From NCBI RefSeq assembly GCF_005239225.2, contig NC_133284.1:30676339-30740338 (forward strand): a stretch of DNA of 64,000 bases. Reading direction: 5' to 3'. This document shows, one piece after another, positions 36,801 through 48,887 of this stretch (within the stretch, counting starts at the first letter, position 1; each line of letters starts with the position of its first letter). Source of the stretch: Populus alba (lineage: Eukaryota > Streptophyta > Magnoliopsida > Malpighiales > Salicaceae). Position numbers and translations under genes: made by a program. The notes beneath the pieces are model-generated. The model saw only the letters and a program-made list of their open reading frames with translations. It did not search any database and was not told where the DNA came from.

Positions 36801-38046
36801 TTTGATGTCATTCTTTTTGCCTAACATTTCTTTTTCGACGCAAGAGGTTCCCTAACCTCAACCAGCCCAAATAAGATAACAAAATCTCTTTTTTTGCAAT
36901 AAGAAAAAACCTAACAAGAAGAAACAATATCAAGAGAAAAAGACTTAGTCAGTAAGGAACACTCTGTTTGCCCTAAACGTTGCAAAGAAGGCAGAATAAT
37001 ACCACTTGAGCCGTATACCTCACTCGTTCAAAACACACTACTCATACATAACACAGCACAAGCGATTTTTACACTCTATTAGCCAAGGACGACAACAATT
37101 ATTCATCAAACTAACCAACAAAATGGAAACTTGCAAAGTAATCGATTCAATCTTGACATACAAATTTCAAGTAAAACTATCCAAATCATTTACAATGTTG
37201 CATGCAATTAACTATGAACTCAACCCTCATTTCCATATACAATCTAACCCCCATTTCCACCAAATAAAAGCATACACACTACATAATACATTAGCTATAA
37301 AATGGTATCTCTGATTGCATCTATCAGTCAAGTTTCTTGCAGGAAACGTCAATTGGTCAAACTGGAATATACATAAACACAAATAAGCATTCTAACAGGA
37401 ATTACAAGTCAAAGAACAAAACATTGAAAAGAGAATTGGAAGCTAACCAAATCAGAAAATAAACATGAACCTACCTAGCAACACCCAAACGGAATGGGAA
37501 TGGTGGGAAGAGAGAAGAACCAATTGAATGTTAAATCCAAAAAAATCGATCTCCACACCTAGCGTCTGCAACAACTTCCTTGGAAGGAAGACACTAGGAT
37601 AATGAAATCTCCAAAGCACCCAACCACCCAAAACCCAACGGCCTGCATTTAAAAAAAGCAAACATTAGAGAGAAAGACACCAAGAAACCCGAGAAACAAC
37701 AGCACAAAAAAGCGAACCAAAGGTGCCACCACAAATGACAGGGAAGGAGAAAGATCGAGTGAAATTAGGGCGGGAAATTTGGGGGAAATGGGAAAATTAG
37801 GAATTTCAATTGAGAGAAGAAGAAATGGGGGAGAGGACTGTCAGGTGTAATTTCATTTTAAAATCCCCAATAGAATTTTCATCAGCCATTCACTGGCAAT
37901 ATGACACGTCATCAATGCTACCATGCTGATGAAATTGCCAACATAATTTTTTTATTTTTTAATTATGTCACCATTTTCCTTAGCAATTGCCAACAAAAAT
38001 GCTCCATCGCTGTTTTCATCAGCTATTTGTTAATTTTCTAGTAATG
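33837..38046. mobile_element. CACTA-like (En/Spm) DNA transposon, non-autonomous or decayed
   Basis: The left end reads CACTACAACAAACTTG at 33837. The right end, reverse-complemented, reads CATTACTAGAAAATTAAC at 38046, one base off the CACTA consensus. Flanking 3-mers are TTC and TTT, near the 3-bp duplication expected. Both subterminal regions repeat words like GATGAAAATGCC and CCAACAAAAATGC, as CACTA elements do. Inside, on the minus strand, short coding-like stretches survive: LLTRARTMWTTELESPLPET (about 35815-35900), NNKVVDSITSMMKLSFEELL (about 35580-35660) and DDSNEMLVKKIWENHIGTRK (about 35370-35440). These resemble plant En/Spm-associated protein exons and are broken by stops. Length is about 4.2 kb. 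Confidence 0.62.
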
Positions 38047-38224
38047 TTTAATAGATGTAAAACAAGAAAAAATGATTGGACAATTCGAGTTCCAACTGAC
38101 CTTCTGAATCTTAAGTAGTGTTTTCAACAAGTCGAGAAGCATTAAGAGAATGAATAAAATGGATCATCACTGTTATGACATGGTCATGCAGTTAGATTTC
38201 CCTTTATTGTACTTGTTGTGAGGA

Positions 38225-38711
38225 GCATCAAACTTGTATCTCCTTGACATTGTCTGGATTTACAGGCGAGCAAAATATAATTGACAAGCTCTGCACAGTT
38301 CTCTAGCACCTCTATATTCTCAGCGTCCTCATGTCATACCCCAAGCAACTATATAAATATGTCCCATCTAATGGGTAGAAGACCATGGTGTCCCCATATT
38401 TCCCCTCCACTGTCTTCATGCAATGACTCAATCATACGGTGTAGCGAATTTCATATTTTATTAAAAAGTTCATGTAAGGCTCCAAACCTTTTGAAATTCA
38501 TCTCTTGTCCGTGTAGTTTGCTTAGGGAAATTGCCTTATTCCAACTTTATCTGCTCCTAGTTCGTTGACAACAGCTTAAACTACTTCAAAAGCAATCGGC
38601 AGCATCTCCTCACCTCCACCATATTGGACTGTCTCATCATTCACTTCATCTTTTGTAAATCAAGCAATTGGGCAGGAAGGAGACCAGTGGATTTCAACTT
38701 CCACCGGAACC
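38225..38711 (-). pseudogene. OPR: 12-oxophytodienoate reductase-like (OPR) pseudogene fragment
   Basis: Minus-strand translation gives VEIHWSPSCPIA-FTKDEVNDETVQYGG, then [19 protein letters not shown], then MKTVEGKYGD, and after a frame change HEDAENIEVLENCAELVNY. These follow in order the OPR blocks [37 protein letters not shown], MKTV and ENCADLV. An AG acceptor precedes the exon at 38712-38713, so this is a genomic rather than processed copy. Lesions include in-frame stops replacing the Asp/Gln after PIA and the Glu before AVV, and a later frameshift. The FMN-binding N-terminal part is absent; OPRs normally have about 370-400 residues. A coding-like stretch at 38998-39090 is not clearly part of it. 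Confidence 0.78.
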
Positions 38712-39099
38712 CTACAAATAATAACAGGAGATGATCAAAAGGGTACAAGCTGCTTTGATAATTGACCTCCGAAAAAGGTGCAAGACTTGTTTAAAAAACC
38801 AGGAATAACTTCTAACACTTCAACAGTCAAAAGACACTGATTGTTTCATTCCCATGAAACCTTGGTGGATTAACTCCCATCTAAAATTATAATCAGACCA
38901 CAAAAGAAACAAAGTTACCAATAGACACCTATTACTATTTCTAAGAGGATCTAGAAAATGCAAGAAACAAGTTTCCATTTACCTGTCAATAGCAACATGG
39001 ACCCCTTGTTTTAGTAAAACCTCTGAGGTGATCTGGGTGATGGATACACCATTTTCCTCATTTAAGTAGTTGAGCCTTAATTAAAAAAAAAATGTGATA

Positions 39100-41336
39100 A
39101 TGTCTTAGAATGATCTTTAATCACTTCTCCACTGCTGTAATAAATGAAAAGGCTCGTTTCTTCCATGTCAGTAATTCAAGGATACATCAATTTTCATACA
39201 AGAGAGAGCCAATATGAAGTGCAGAGGGTGCAAACAATCAACTGATCATACAAAAGAAAATAAACGGCAGAAATTCTCAAATTGAAAGGATTAACCATGG
39301 AAGGAAAAAAAGAATTGAACAGAAAAACATAGGAGATGGAGTGCCAGGAAGAAATGCCTCCACTTCTTCTACAATTATAGGAATGGTCAAAAGGGAATCA
39401 TGCGTGCAGGTTTTCCTGTGCAGTAACCCTAGTGCTCAAGGACCACATATAACAATAAAGAAAAGAAAAAAATATATATATACATATATATATTGCCAAA
39501 CACACAATTGAAAATCATTACAACGAAAACAAAACTTATGAAAGAAAAAATTCATGTTTTGCAGGATTAATGCACTTCTCTTTTGCACAAGGGTTTGTAA
39601 GCAGTCTTGTTGAAATATAGTTCTACATGTTCAGTGATCAATATGTTACACGTAGAATCAGAGAAGAGGGAACTTTTAAAATACCGTTAAGTCAAACGGT
39701 GCGTTTTGATATTTCAGTTATAACCAATGTTATGCGTTTAATATTCAATTGTAAAAGCCACGTGCTTATGGTCATAAGGACGAAAACTGTTATATATAGT
39801 GGAAATTTGTTACTAACAGAGGGCATGAAATAGAATGAGATAACAAATTCCTTGATCTTCGGAACACACTCTCTAGCTCTCTCTCTCACTCCTACATTCT
39901 TCATCAATAAACAATGAAGCTGCCTCTTTACCTATCCTTACTATCATTTTCTTATTGATCACTAACCCTAACAGTGATATTATTGTCAAGCATTCACGAA
40001 CCTAAAAAGGTTGCACCACAATAACATGCATATATCTCAATAAAGTGTGGGAGTATAACAGTAGCAGCAGTTATGGCCCCATATCATGCGCGTTGGTGTG
40101 AGCGGCTGAGTGTTCCTCAATTGGAAGTCCAATCACCAAGCAAAAGGTCTCTATGCCTTGAGCATGCACTCCTAATAAACAAATTTTCCATGTATTCAAT
40201 TTCTTGATTTTTATCTTCAATTGTTGGGAACTAATAAAGTTCTTATGCTAAACTCTAATTAATGAACCTACAAATACCTTCAAATTGTATTGGATTAAAT
40301 TCAAGTATCGTAGACATTCCCCATTTCCATCCCCAATCATTTTTAATTTCCCATTTATTGAAAAAGAAATCCCATTATTGGTTTGTTTTTCATCCAATTA
40401 TATGGATCAATCAACACTGATGAAATTGACATTTTGTTTATAGAATAATACAACAATTTTATCTAATTCCATACAAGACTATGGAATGTCTAAAACATGT
40501 ATGAATAGAGGAATAAAGAGAATTTTAATTGCAGTGGATACAACTGGAAAAGAAGAGAAATTCCACTTAACTTAGACTTGTGAAATTTTATATAAAATAA
40601 CAAAAAATGATTCAATTTCTACTATTATTTATGATATTACATATTCCAATACAATTAGATACCTGTTAAATAAATAATTCGGGATTTGATCTTTTCAATG
40701 ATATGACAACCCAATAGTCAGAAACAATATAAAGTTGTTTTTCTAGCTCTTTCTACTTGATAAAATAGACACTAACTTGAAATTGCATAAGAGAAGAAAG
40801 TGTAGAAAAGAGCTTCAGAAGTACCTGGCGCTAGGTATTTGCTTATTATAGATAGGGTAGGCATAAGGGATCAAATTATCTTACTCACACTTATTAAAGG
40901 GTATTCGACACATTATTTATCATCTGAGAGGAAACACTACAATTATATGCAAATGATGAAGAGAACATGGGTTGCACATGGTGGTTGATTGGCTTCTTGA
41001 TGAATATTTGTTGAGGGATAAATTAACAATCTATATGGAGATACAGAATATGTGTCATCTTAAACCGCTTGTTTGGCTTGATTGCCTTGATGAATAGCAT
41101 GATTTTAGTTAGTTATTTCACCACTACAGATAGCGAGATGCCATAAGAAATGAAATACGGTGTGTGAGCATGTAAGAGGTTGACTTTGACAAGACAACAA
41201 TTGCGCAAACCACTTGGCCAACTTTGAAGTCAGAGAAAGAAGAATGGTACCTGATTCTCTTGTTCACTTTCAATCAGCAGAAACTAGTAACAATCTGCAG
41301 GTTCTACCACCATCATGGTTACTGGATTGCAAAATT
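39100..41336. other. Intergenic region; no gene recognised
   Basis: AT-rich. A stretch at 39608-39973 starts TGTTGAAATATAG, has a TATATATAG box near 39793 and ends CCCTAACA, so it may be a solo copia LTR, but the flanks show no target duplication. The right part is the 3' flank of the CNL gene. Confidence 0.4.
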
Positions 41337-44300
41337 CTATCCGGACTTCATTTGTAGAAAACGAACATCCTGTATGATAACACAGGGAATGAAGGCAATC
41401 ATGGACCAATAACGTCCATTCTTTCTTGAGCATTTTTTTTTCAGAAGGGGGCAAAATTCAATATGCAGGGACCCAAGCGTAGCAGGGAAGCCTTCCGTAG
41501 GCAAGAAACAGAGTTTAGGGCAGTCTGAAATCATTAAAATTTCAAGAGACATGAGACGATTGAGGCCCTTTGATATGGACTTCAGACCCTTGAAACTCAA
41601 GATGTAAAGAGAGGTTAGTGAAGTGGGAAGAAGTTGACCCTCATCATCGGGAAAGGAAACCATATTTGTACAAGGACTTGTGCATTCAATTACAAGTCGT
41701 TTAAGAAAGATGAGTGTGTGGAGTCCCCAGTCTAACATTGACTCTGTGACATTCTCACAATAATGGATCTCAAATTCAATTAAGTTTGGAGGCAAACCCC
41801 CTTTTGAAAAAGAAACAAGACTGTGACAATGATATACACTAAACTCTTGAAGAGAAACTAGGCAGTCCATATGATCAGGTAGAGACCTCAAATTCTCACA
41901 TTTCCATATGCTTAAAGAAATAAGATTTGGAGTGATCAATCCCATTTCTGGGAATGATTCTAACATAGAACACCCACTTATTTCCAGCTCAGTGAGAAGA
42001 GATAGGTCACATAAGGACTCCAGTGACTGCATTGTGCAATAGCCAATTTCAAGCGTCTTAAGAGACCCAGGAAATTCAAAAGCTGGGAAGGGCAAGAGAG
42101 GTAGACCTTCTATGGTCAAATGCTCAAGACGAGACAACTCCTTTCTATCACCGCCATCATACACAATTCCCCCATGTAGATTCTCGAGAATTTTGCACCA
42201 TGAAATTGCCAATGACTTCAGTGTGATGGGCAACATTCCTCTTGGAATGGACTTGAGAGATGGACACCAACTAATTAGCAACTCTTCAAGAAGGCACTGG
42301 CTGCTCTTACAGCCATTCATTGTCATCACCATCCCATCAGGCAATGACTTCAGCGAATCACACCGTGAAATCTCAAGACGTTGGAGAGTGTATGGCAAAC
42401 CTCCTGGAAAGGACACTAGTTTTGGGCAATAATCAACTTTCAAATTTCTGAGTGAACCAAGGAACTGCAACCCACTTGGCAGCTGTTCCAGGTCACCAAA
42501 TTTCTCAAGCTCAACTAATGACACAAGCTGCTCGAACTTCTTGATCTCTAAATGCTTCATACTTGCAAGTTCATGTAAATCAGTTCCATCTTGCCACAGG
42601 TACATCAAATCATTGCAGTTTGCAATTTCCAGATCTTGAAGTGCCACCAGGGCTTGTAAAAAATCACTACTTAAACAAACAAGGCCATTGATGCTCCCAA
42701 CTTTTAAAGTAGTAAGGGAGGGCATAGAAGACATATGGTTTAGAATTGCCTCGTTACACCCTTCAACAATCAATTCACAAAGACATGGAAGTATTTCAGG
42801 TAAGGCTACTAACTCCGGGCAATAGCAAATAGAAAGCTTTTTCACAGATGGAAGGTGACTTGGCAACTTCCCAGCCAACATGGGACAATTTATTATTGTA
42901 AGGTCACGTAGATTAGGAAATTCCCCTACTTCCTCTTGGTTGAGTCCATTAGACCAGGACCATTGCTTCCAATTCAACATATCCTCAATTATTAGACCCT
43001 CCAGAGATGGAAAAGCCTTGACAGAAGAACCAACCCCCAAAAACTCAGCACCAACTGTTGTTACCTTATCCATGCCTCTTATGCTCAAATCTCTAAGTAA
43101 AGGTAGTTGTCCTAGTGATGGTAATGATGTGATTTTATGGCATCCACGAAGTTGTAGGCACACCATATTAGTGAATGAGTGATCCCCCAACCATGATGGG
43201 AATGTTGTGCCACCATATGACATAATTGAAAGCTTTTGTAGAGTTTGATGAGGTTCTAGAAGGTTGAGGAGCTGCAATTCCCTTGCTTCACTTTGAAAAC
43301 CATTGACATTATGAATCCATTCCAAGGATAATTCACTAAGGCCCCTCTTCTCCTTTAGAATGGCAAGCTCCGTGTCTTGAACATCCACCACATTATGTAG
43401 CCCTGTGATATTAAGTTGTCCTTGAAGATGGGAAAGTTTCATCAACTCTCTTATCCCAAGCCCTTTTCCCATGATAAACTTTGGCAAGGTATGGAGGTTT
43501 GTCAAATTACCTATCTGAGGTGGCATCTCTTGCAAACTATCTGTCCCGCTAATGTCAAGGTACTGCAAGTCAATTAGATTGTCAATGCCTATAGGTAACT
43601 TAATAAGTTTCTTGCAGCCCCTCAATCCCAGTGTCTGCAGCCGAAATACTTCACATAGTGATTCAGGTAACACTTCAATTTCAGTATAAGACAAGTTAAG
43701 GTACCGTAAATGCTTTAATGCACAAATAGAACTTGGCAGCTCTACTAAACAATAACCAGCTAGAGATAGCACAGCCAAACGTTTTAAGTGTGGAACCAAG
43801 TCATGCAACACCTTACTGGTCAAGTGGTTATATGATGGTGAAAAAATTGGCAACGGTAAGAAAGTTCGTAAACTTTTCATCTCATAAAAGACTTCAAACC
43901 TTTGGGAGATGTCGTAACGGTGACGAGTGAATGATGAATGGCGAACCTTTGCGTGCGATGGTGAATCCTCAAGCTTATCACCCAAATGAAAGCATACTTC
44001 TCCGCTAACAAACTGAGCTAGTTCACTTATTAGGTCATGCATAACATACCGGACATTGTTGGCACTGGACTGCTGAAAGAAGGATCTTGATAATAAATCA
44101 TGAAAGTATTCCTTGCCTATGTCTTTCATCTGTTTCTTTTCCTTTGGTTGCTGCAGAAAACCCTCTGCCATCCACAACGAAACCAATTCATTCTTGTCAA
44201 ATTCGTAGTCCTTTGGAAAAATTGCACAATATGCAAAGCACTGCTTTAAATGAGAAGGAAGGTGATGATAGCTCAATCTCAGGGCTGGAAGGATCTCACT

Positions 44301-45503
44301 ATTCTCTTCTGGTAAATCCCACATTTTGCTATTCAATACAACCTTCCACTCTTTAGAATCCCGTTTACCACGCAGTAGGCCTCCAAGCGTCTTTGCTGCC
44401 AAAGGTAATCCCCTGCACCTTTTAACTATCTCTTCGCCTATTTCTTTCAAATCTGGATAATCATCAAAATTACTTGCATCTAAAGCATGTTTGGCAAATA
44501 GCAACAGACAATCATCATCCGACAGCTCCTTCAGTGCATAAGCATAAATTGAACCCGTCATTAATGAGACTCCTTCGTTACGAGTGGTGATAATAACTTT
44601 GCTTCCTCGTGCCCCGCTGGCAAATGGGCTACAAAGAGCAGTCCATTCCTCGTAGTTCTCACTCCAAACATCATCTAAAACAATCAAAAACTTCTTGCCA
44701 GACAGCTTCTCCTTCAGCTGCACTTGAAGCAAATTTAAATCACATCCCGCAGCAGAACTATCAAAACTCAAAATTGTTTTGGTTATCCTAAGCACATCAA
44801 AATCATCAGAAACACAAACCCATGCTTTATAATCAAACTCAACACTCTTGTCATTATACACTAGCTGCACAAGAGTTGTTTTGCCGACACCTCCAAAACC
44901 AATAATTGAAATCACAGAGAACGGCGACCCATTTGCTGCTTCACCACCTCTCATCAACAATTCAACCAGAACCTCCTTATCCTTTCCCCTCCCATAGACA
45001 CGTGGTTTTTCTTCCATCAACGACGTTGTGGGCAGTCTTTCATTGAATCTACTCAAACTCCACTCGCTCAAGTCCAAGAGATCCTTTTCTGCAACAATCT
45101 CTTGCAATCTCGAAGTGATCTCCTCTAGCTTGGACCACCCCATCTTGCCAATACCAGCAGAAAAACAAGATGGGACCAGATTCTTGCCTAATTTACTCTT
45201 CCTCCTCTTGTAGCGGTAAGTTTGAGACCAGGCTTCATTTTCAAACTCTTCCAAGACATCCTGGACATCATACGCCAAATCTCGGAGATTGTTAAGCCAT
45301 AATTTGACGGCCTGGTTAGTTATTTGTTTCTCTTCGGCATCAGTCAGAACCGCGCGAATCTCCAACAACCTTAATTCCCATTTCTTAAGTTCGCTGTCAA
45401 TTTCCTTTTCCTTTTTGCTAGCAAACTTAAGAAAACTAGCAGAAGCCAACTTTTCGAACAAAGGCTGAAGAATAGCAGAGGTAATAACTTCTACAACAGC
45501 CAT
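41337..45503 (-). CDS. Complete CC-NBS-LRR disease resistance protein (RPP13-like group), 1,388 aa
   Basis: A single coding exon. I place the start at the ATG at 45503-45501 (MAVVEVITSAILQPL); the frame continues 5' only through a non-ATG codon and crosses a likely acceptor (TTTTGTTTGCAG, near 45531), indicating a 5' UTR intron. Domains: Rx-type coiled coil 1-170 with EDVID-like DVQDVLEEFENEAW; P-loop GFGGVGKTT near 201; RNBS-A AWVCVSDDFD; kinase-2 FLIVLDDVW near 271; RNBS-B KVIITTRN; GLPLAAKTLGG near 367; RNBS-D CFAYCAIFPKDYEF near 424; VMHDL near 488; then LRRs from about 530 to 1370. All nucleotide-binding motifs are intact. It should work as an intracellular immune receptor that oligomerises on activation; specificity is unknown. 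Its domain order matches the left-edge CNL gene and the CNL pseudogene. Confidence 0.95.
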   Translation of the reverse strand: MAVVEVITSAILQPLFEKLASASFLKFASKKEKEIDSELKKWELRLLEIRAVLTDAEEKQITNQAVKLWLNNLRDLAYDVQDVLEEFENEAWSQTYRYKRRKSKLGKNLVPSCFSAGIGKMGWSKLEEITSRLQEIVAEKDLLDLSEWSLSRFNERLPTTSLMEEKPRVYGRGKDKEVLVELLMRGGEAANGSPFSVISIIGFGGVGKTTLVQLVYNDKSVEFDYKAWVCVSDDFDVLRITKTILSFDSSAAGCDLNLLQVQLKEKLSGKKFLIVLDDVWSENYEEWTALCSPFASGARGSKVIITTRNEGVSLMTGSIYAYALKELSDDDCLLLFAKHALDASNFDDYPDLKEIGEEIVKRCRGLPLAAKTLGGLLRGKRDSKEWKVVLNSKMWDLPEENSEILPALRLSYHHLPSHLKQCFAYCAIFPKDYEFDKNELVSLWMAEGFLQQPKEKKQMKDIGKEYFHDLLSRSFFQQSSANNVRYVMHDLISELAQFVSGEVCFHLGDKLEDSPSHAKVRHSSFTRHRYDISQRFEVFYEMKSLRTFLPLPIFSPSYNHLTSKVLHDLVPHLKRLAVLSLAGYCLVELPSSICALKHLRYLNLSYTEIEVLPESLCEVFRLQTLGLRGCKKLIKLPIGIDNLIDLQYLDISGTDSLQEMPPQIGNLTNLHTLPKFIMGKGLGIRELMKLSHLQGQLNITGLHNVVDVQDTELAILKEKRGLSELSLEWIHNVNGFQSEARELQLLNLLEPHQTLQKLSIMSYGGTTFPSWLGDHSFTNMVCLQLRGCHKITSLPSLGQLPLLRDLSIRGMDKVTTVGAEFLGVGSSVKAFPSLEGLIIEDMLNWKQWSWSNGLNQEEVGEFPNLRDLTIINCPMLAGKLPSHLPSVKKLSICYCPELVALPEILPCLCELIVEGCNEAILNHMSSMPSLTTLKVGSINGLVCLSSDFLQALVALQDLEIANCNDLMYLWQDGTDLHELASMKHLEIKKFEQLVSLVELEKFGDLEQLPSGLQFLGSLRNLKVDYCPKLVSFPGGLPYTLQRLEISRCDSLKSLPDGMVMTMNGCKSSQCLLEELLISWCPSLKSIPRGMLPITLKSLAISWCKILENLHGGIVYDGGDRKELSRLEHLTIEGLPLLPFPAFEFPGSLKTLEIGYCTMQSLESLCDLSLLTELEISGCSMLESFPEMGLITPNLISLSIWKCENLRSLPDHMDCLVSLQEFSVYHCHSLVSFSKGGLPPNLIEFEIHYCENVTESMLDWGLHTLIFLKRLVIECTSPCTNMVSFPDDEGQLLPTSLTSLYILSFKGLKSISKGLNRLMSLEILMISDCPKLCFLPTEGFPATLGSLHIEFCPLLKKKCSRKNGRYWSMIAFIPCVIIQDVRFLQMKSG

Positions 45504-47640
45504 CTTTATTTCTTCTTTCTGTTGAATCAGTCTGCAAACAAAATTCAAATTTTGAAGTAATTAGAATATTTAGAGCATTGAGAAATCAAATTAAAATAAA
45601 AATGAAGGGACGAGACTACTAGTTCTCAGCATTTTTACATCAGTAAAGCAAGATAAAAATATATATATATATATACACACACACATCAAAGTTCGTTAAT
45701 TCCCTCCTCCTCCTCCTTGTTCTGTAAATAAATTGCCGATTTGTTTGATAATCTATCCACTAGATCAAATTCCCAAAAGGAAATGAAGAGGCAGGGTATT
45801 ATCTATAACATGATACAATACATTCTCTACAACGTCTACTGCTACTGCTGTCCTCCGTCTCGTACCATTTCAATGTTAAGAAGAAAACGTACCGTTTTTA
45901 CTCTCCTCCCCGGCTCTGGTTGCTACTTTTGAGAAAAGAAAAAAGCAAGTCAGTAGACGACGATAGACGGTTTCTATTCTCTCGATCTCGGATGTTTAAA
46001 GCGCGTGTCGTTTAGAATAGCTTTCCTATGCAAGTGTACTTTTTTTTTGTATTTTAAAAATAATATATATTTATTCAAGAGAAAAAAATTATTTAACCCT
46101 TTTGGGTCCCCACTCCCCAACACCCGGGAATTTTATTTTATTTTTGATTTATTTATTGATATCTTTTTTTAATGTCTTTTTTAATAAATAATTTTTAAAT
46201 TTATATTTCAATTAATATAACTTATTTTTTTATTTTCTTATTTAAATATTTTTGGATAGAGATTTCTATAAAATTATTTTGTGTGTTTAATTCTTGAAGT
46301 GATTTTTATTTATATTTTTTTTTATTTTTTGTATGGATGAACTTTATTTTTTTAAGTAAAAAATATTTATTTTCTAATAATATTTATAATATGTGTAGCC
46401 TTATATAATATATTTTTTTCTTTTATTTTTATGCAAACAATTTAATATATTTATTTATTTCTATCATTGCTTGATTGAATAAAGAAACTATTTTAATTAA
46501 ATAAATTTAACAAATAGGATAAATATCCCGTCTTATGAGATTAAATATCTTGATCTATAATTTTTTATTAATTTTTTTTAGTTCTATTTTTAGTTATTGT
46601 TAATTATTTTTTAATTTATTAGCACATATATTTCTCGATTTATTTTTATCACTTGTATACATAAACTTTTTTATCTACAATTAAAAAAAGTTTTAGCTAC
46701 AAAAATACATCAAAAAAACCTACATATATAAAAAAAAATTTATATAAGAGATAAAAGTAAATGACCCGAGGTAGATCATGAGTTACATAACTAGTATATA
46801 CTGCGTATTGATATTTTATTTTTTTAGTGTTGTTTGAATGCTTTGCTTTTTAATATTATATATTTATTTTTAATTATTTACATTTTGACCAAATAAAAAA
46901 ACCATATTGTAAGTTTTTATTTAAGATTTATATTGCATGTTTTTTTTTATCTTATATGTATGTGTGAGTGTCTATATATATAGTTGTTCAAAGATTTATT
47001 TTAAATTAGAGTTTAAATTATATTTCATAAATATTCTTATTGTTTTTCAATTAAGTCTTTTTCAAATAAAAAAATCAAATCATGTAATATCATTTCTTGT
47101 AATTTTGGTTTTTTTAAAAAAAAAAAGACTCAATTACCTTAAGAATTTCCGATGCATAGCATCGAGTATATAGTTATTTATATCATTTTTTAAATATTAT
47201 TTTATTGTTTACAATAATATTATTGAAAAAAATAGTTGATAAAAAATTATACAAATACTTAATCAAATGGAATCAACAAGCAAGATTCGATTGAATAAGT
47301 GCGATACAAAACGAATTATAGAAGTTTGTTGTTATTGCACTTAGATTTGGACAAAAGAAAAAACTAACAACTTAAGTTATAATTCTTGCTATGGGCTTCG
47401 TATTATGATGAAAACATATTTTTATAAGGTCAAGGTGAAGGACCGGCAGCAGCCGGATCTTATCCTGTTTTCAGGATAGTTTATGGTTTTTATCAGATAA
47501 TGTAATTGTTATAGAATAGCTACTATGCCTAGAAAATAACTAGTAGTGTATTATTAGTTATTTTTTAAGATTTATTTTTCAAAAAATATATATATATAAA
47601 GAAAAGGAGAAATTCGATGTAAAAATGTTTCTTCCATAAA
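45504..47640. other. 5' region of the CNL gene and AT-rich intergenic DNA
   Basis: Bases 45504-46000 should hold the 5' UTR intron and promoter. A TA/CA microsatellite lies at about 45659-45686. From 46030 to 47640 the sequence is very AT-rich with no coding frame or recognised element. Confidence 0.5.
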
Positions 47641-48530
47641 ACACTGCAAAAGATAAGTAAAATCTATGGGGTCGGTTTTAGAGAGATTACCTGTACAAAG
47701 GCCCCGCCATTGCCGTATCTGAAGATGGACTCCATAACACCAAGACTGCAATGTGCACAGGAAAACATGAATTCATCCTCTCCCTCTAACAAATTCTTCA
47801 AACCCCGAGTGAGGATTCTCAATGCTTAGATGGCGGGCACAAATGGACCCTAAACAAGCACTTCCAAGATTTCAAGTTAAAGCACTTTTGGAGCAAAATT
47901 GAGCACTAGATTGCTTCCTTGAAGATAATACAGAGCAATTACCGTACGAATTGTCTAATCAAAGATATTCCTCGTAACTTGTACAGTCCAAGCCAAGCTT
48001 AACAGCAACTATATAATGATCAAAGGAGGAAAGTAGATATTCAAAGCTCCAATCACAACTTAAATCCACAAAGACATCCTCAACAATCCAACTGCGAGCA
48101 TAAGATTGGTGGGCTGGCTCAAATCACGGAATTTCAAAACAGGTTCAAGCAATTTGATCACAATCTAGCAGCAATATCCAATTCTTTGAGTGACCCAACA
48201 ATCATGTAAGCCATTGCCACTTGCAATAGCAGTAAGATAAATTCCAGCACCATCACTGATAGGCCTTTTGGAAGCAAATTAAGAGAATTCCAGCTGATGG
48301 AGGCAAGGGAAAGGAACTCCACAATATGAAATGAACCATGGATGCTGCCATTTTCCATTCATGCACAACAGTGAAGCTTAATAGAGATACAGTTTCAACT
48401 CATGGGAGGTACCTCCTCTGTTTTTCTTTGTTTTCCTAACACTATCTATTAATTCCCTTGAATATAAGAAAAGATACTGGCCAAAACCAGACAACCTTGA
48501 TTCCTGCAGTTTCATCTGAAGCTTAATAGA
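47640..48530 (-). pseudogene. Choline-transporter-like (CTL/PNS1-like) pseudogene
   Basis: Nearly the whole length matches the third coding exon of the intact gene (61720-62560), in the same orientation, from the GTAAT donor region (near 47690, where CTGTACAAAGG is preserved with intron sequence beyond) to about 48520. In-frame stops and small indels break it; for example, the stretch matching the intact gene's SLEPVPKFRDL region leads into stops near 48160-48180. Because intron bases are retained it is a genomic duplicate, not a processed copy. The other exons were not found. Confidence 0.85.
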
Positions 48531-48887
48531 GATACAGGCAAGTGGTATATTTTGTCACAAAAACGGATTCTAAAAACAATGTCACGAATAAAACCACAAC
48601 AAAAACTCAGAACAAAATGAAAGCTCAAGGCGAAATAAAACCTGTATCTTTTATTCTAAAAAGTCATTCCAATCTATGCATCAAACCATATCTACAGTAG
48701 AACAAACTATGAACCACTACACAAATTAGAAAATCATTATTCATTGACTATCTTATCAAAGTTAAGAAAGACTAGCGATAAAGGAATCCCCAGAAAAACC
48801 CGAAAAGAAAAAAAGTGACTTCCCCTACACTAAATCAATAACCAAAGGAAAAATCTCCTTGATTCCTACAGTACCATCATCAACAGC

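Noticed and set aside
38998..39090. Upstream OPR exon
   Set aside because: The reading VSITQITSEVLLKQGVHVA with a GT donor looks coding but does not fit the OPR sequence expected before VEIHG.
39608..39973. Solo copia LTR
   Set aside because: TG...CA ends and a TATA box are present, but there is no target-site duplication and no second copy in the window.
45504..45548. Extension of the complete CNL protein before MAVVEV
   Set aside because: It starts at TTG and crosses a convincing splice acceptor, so it is probably 5' UTR and intron.
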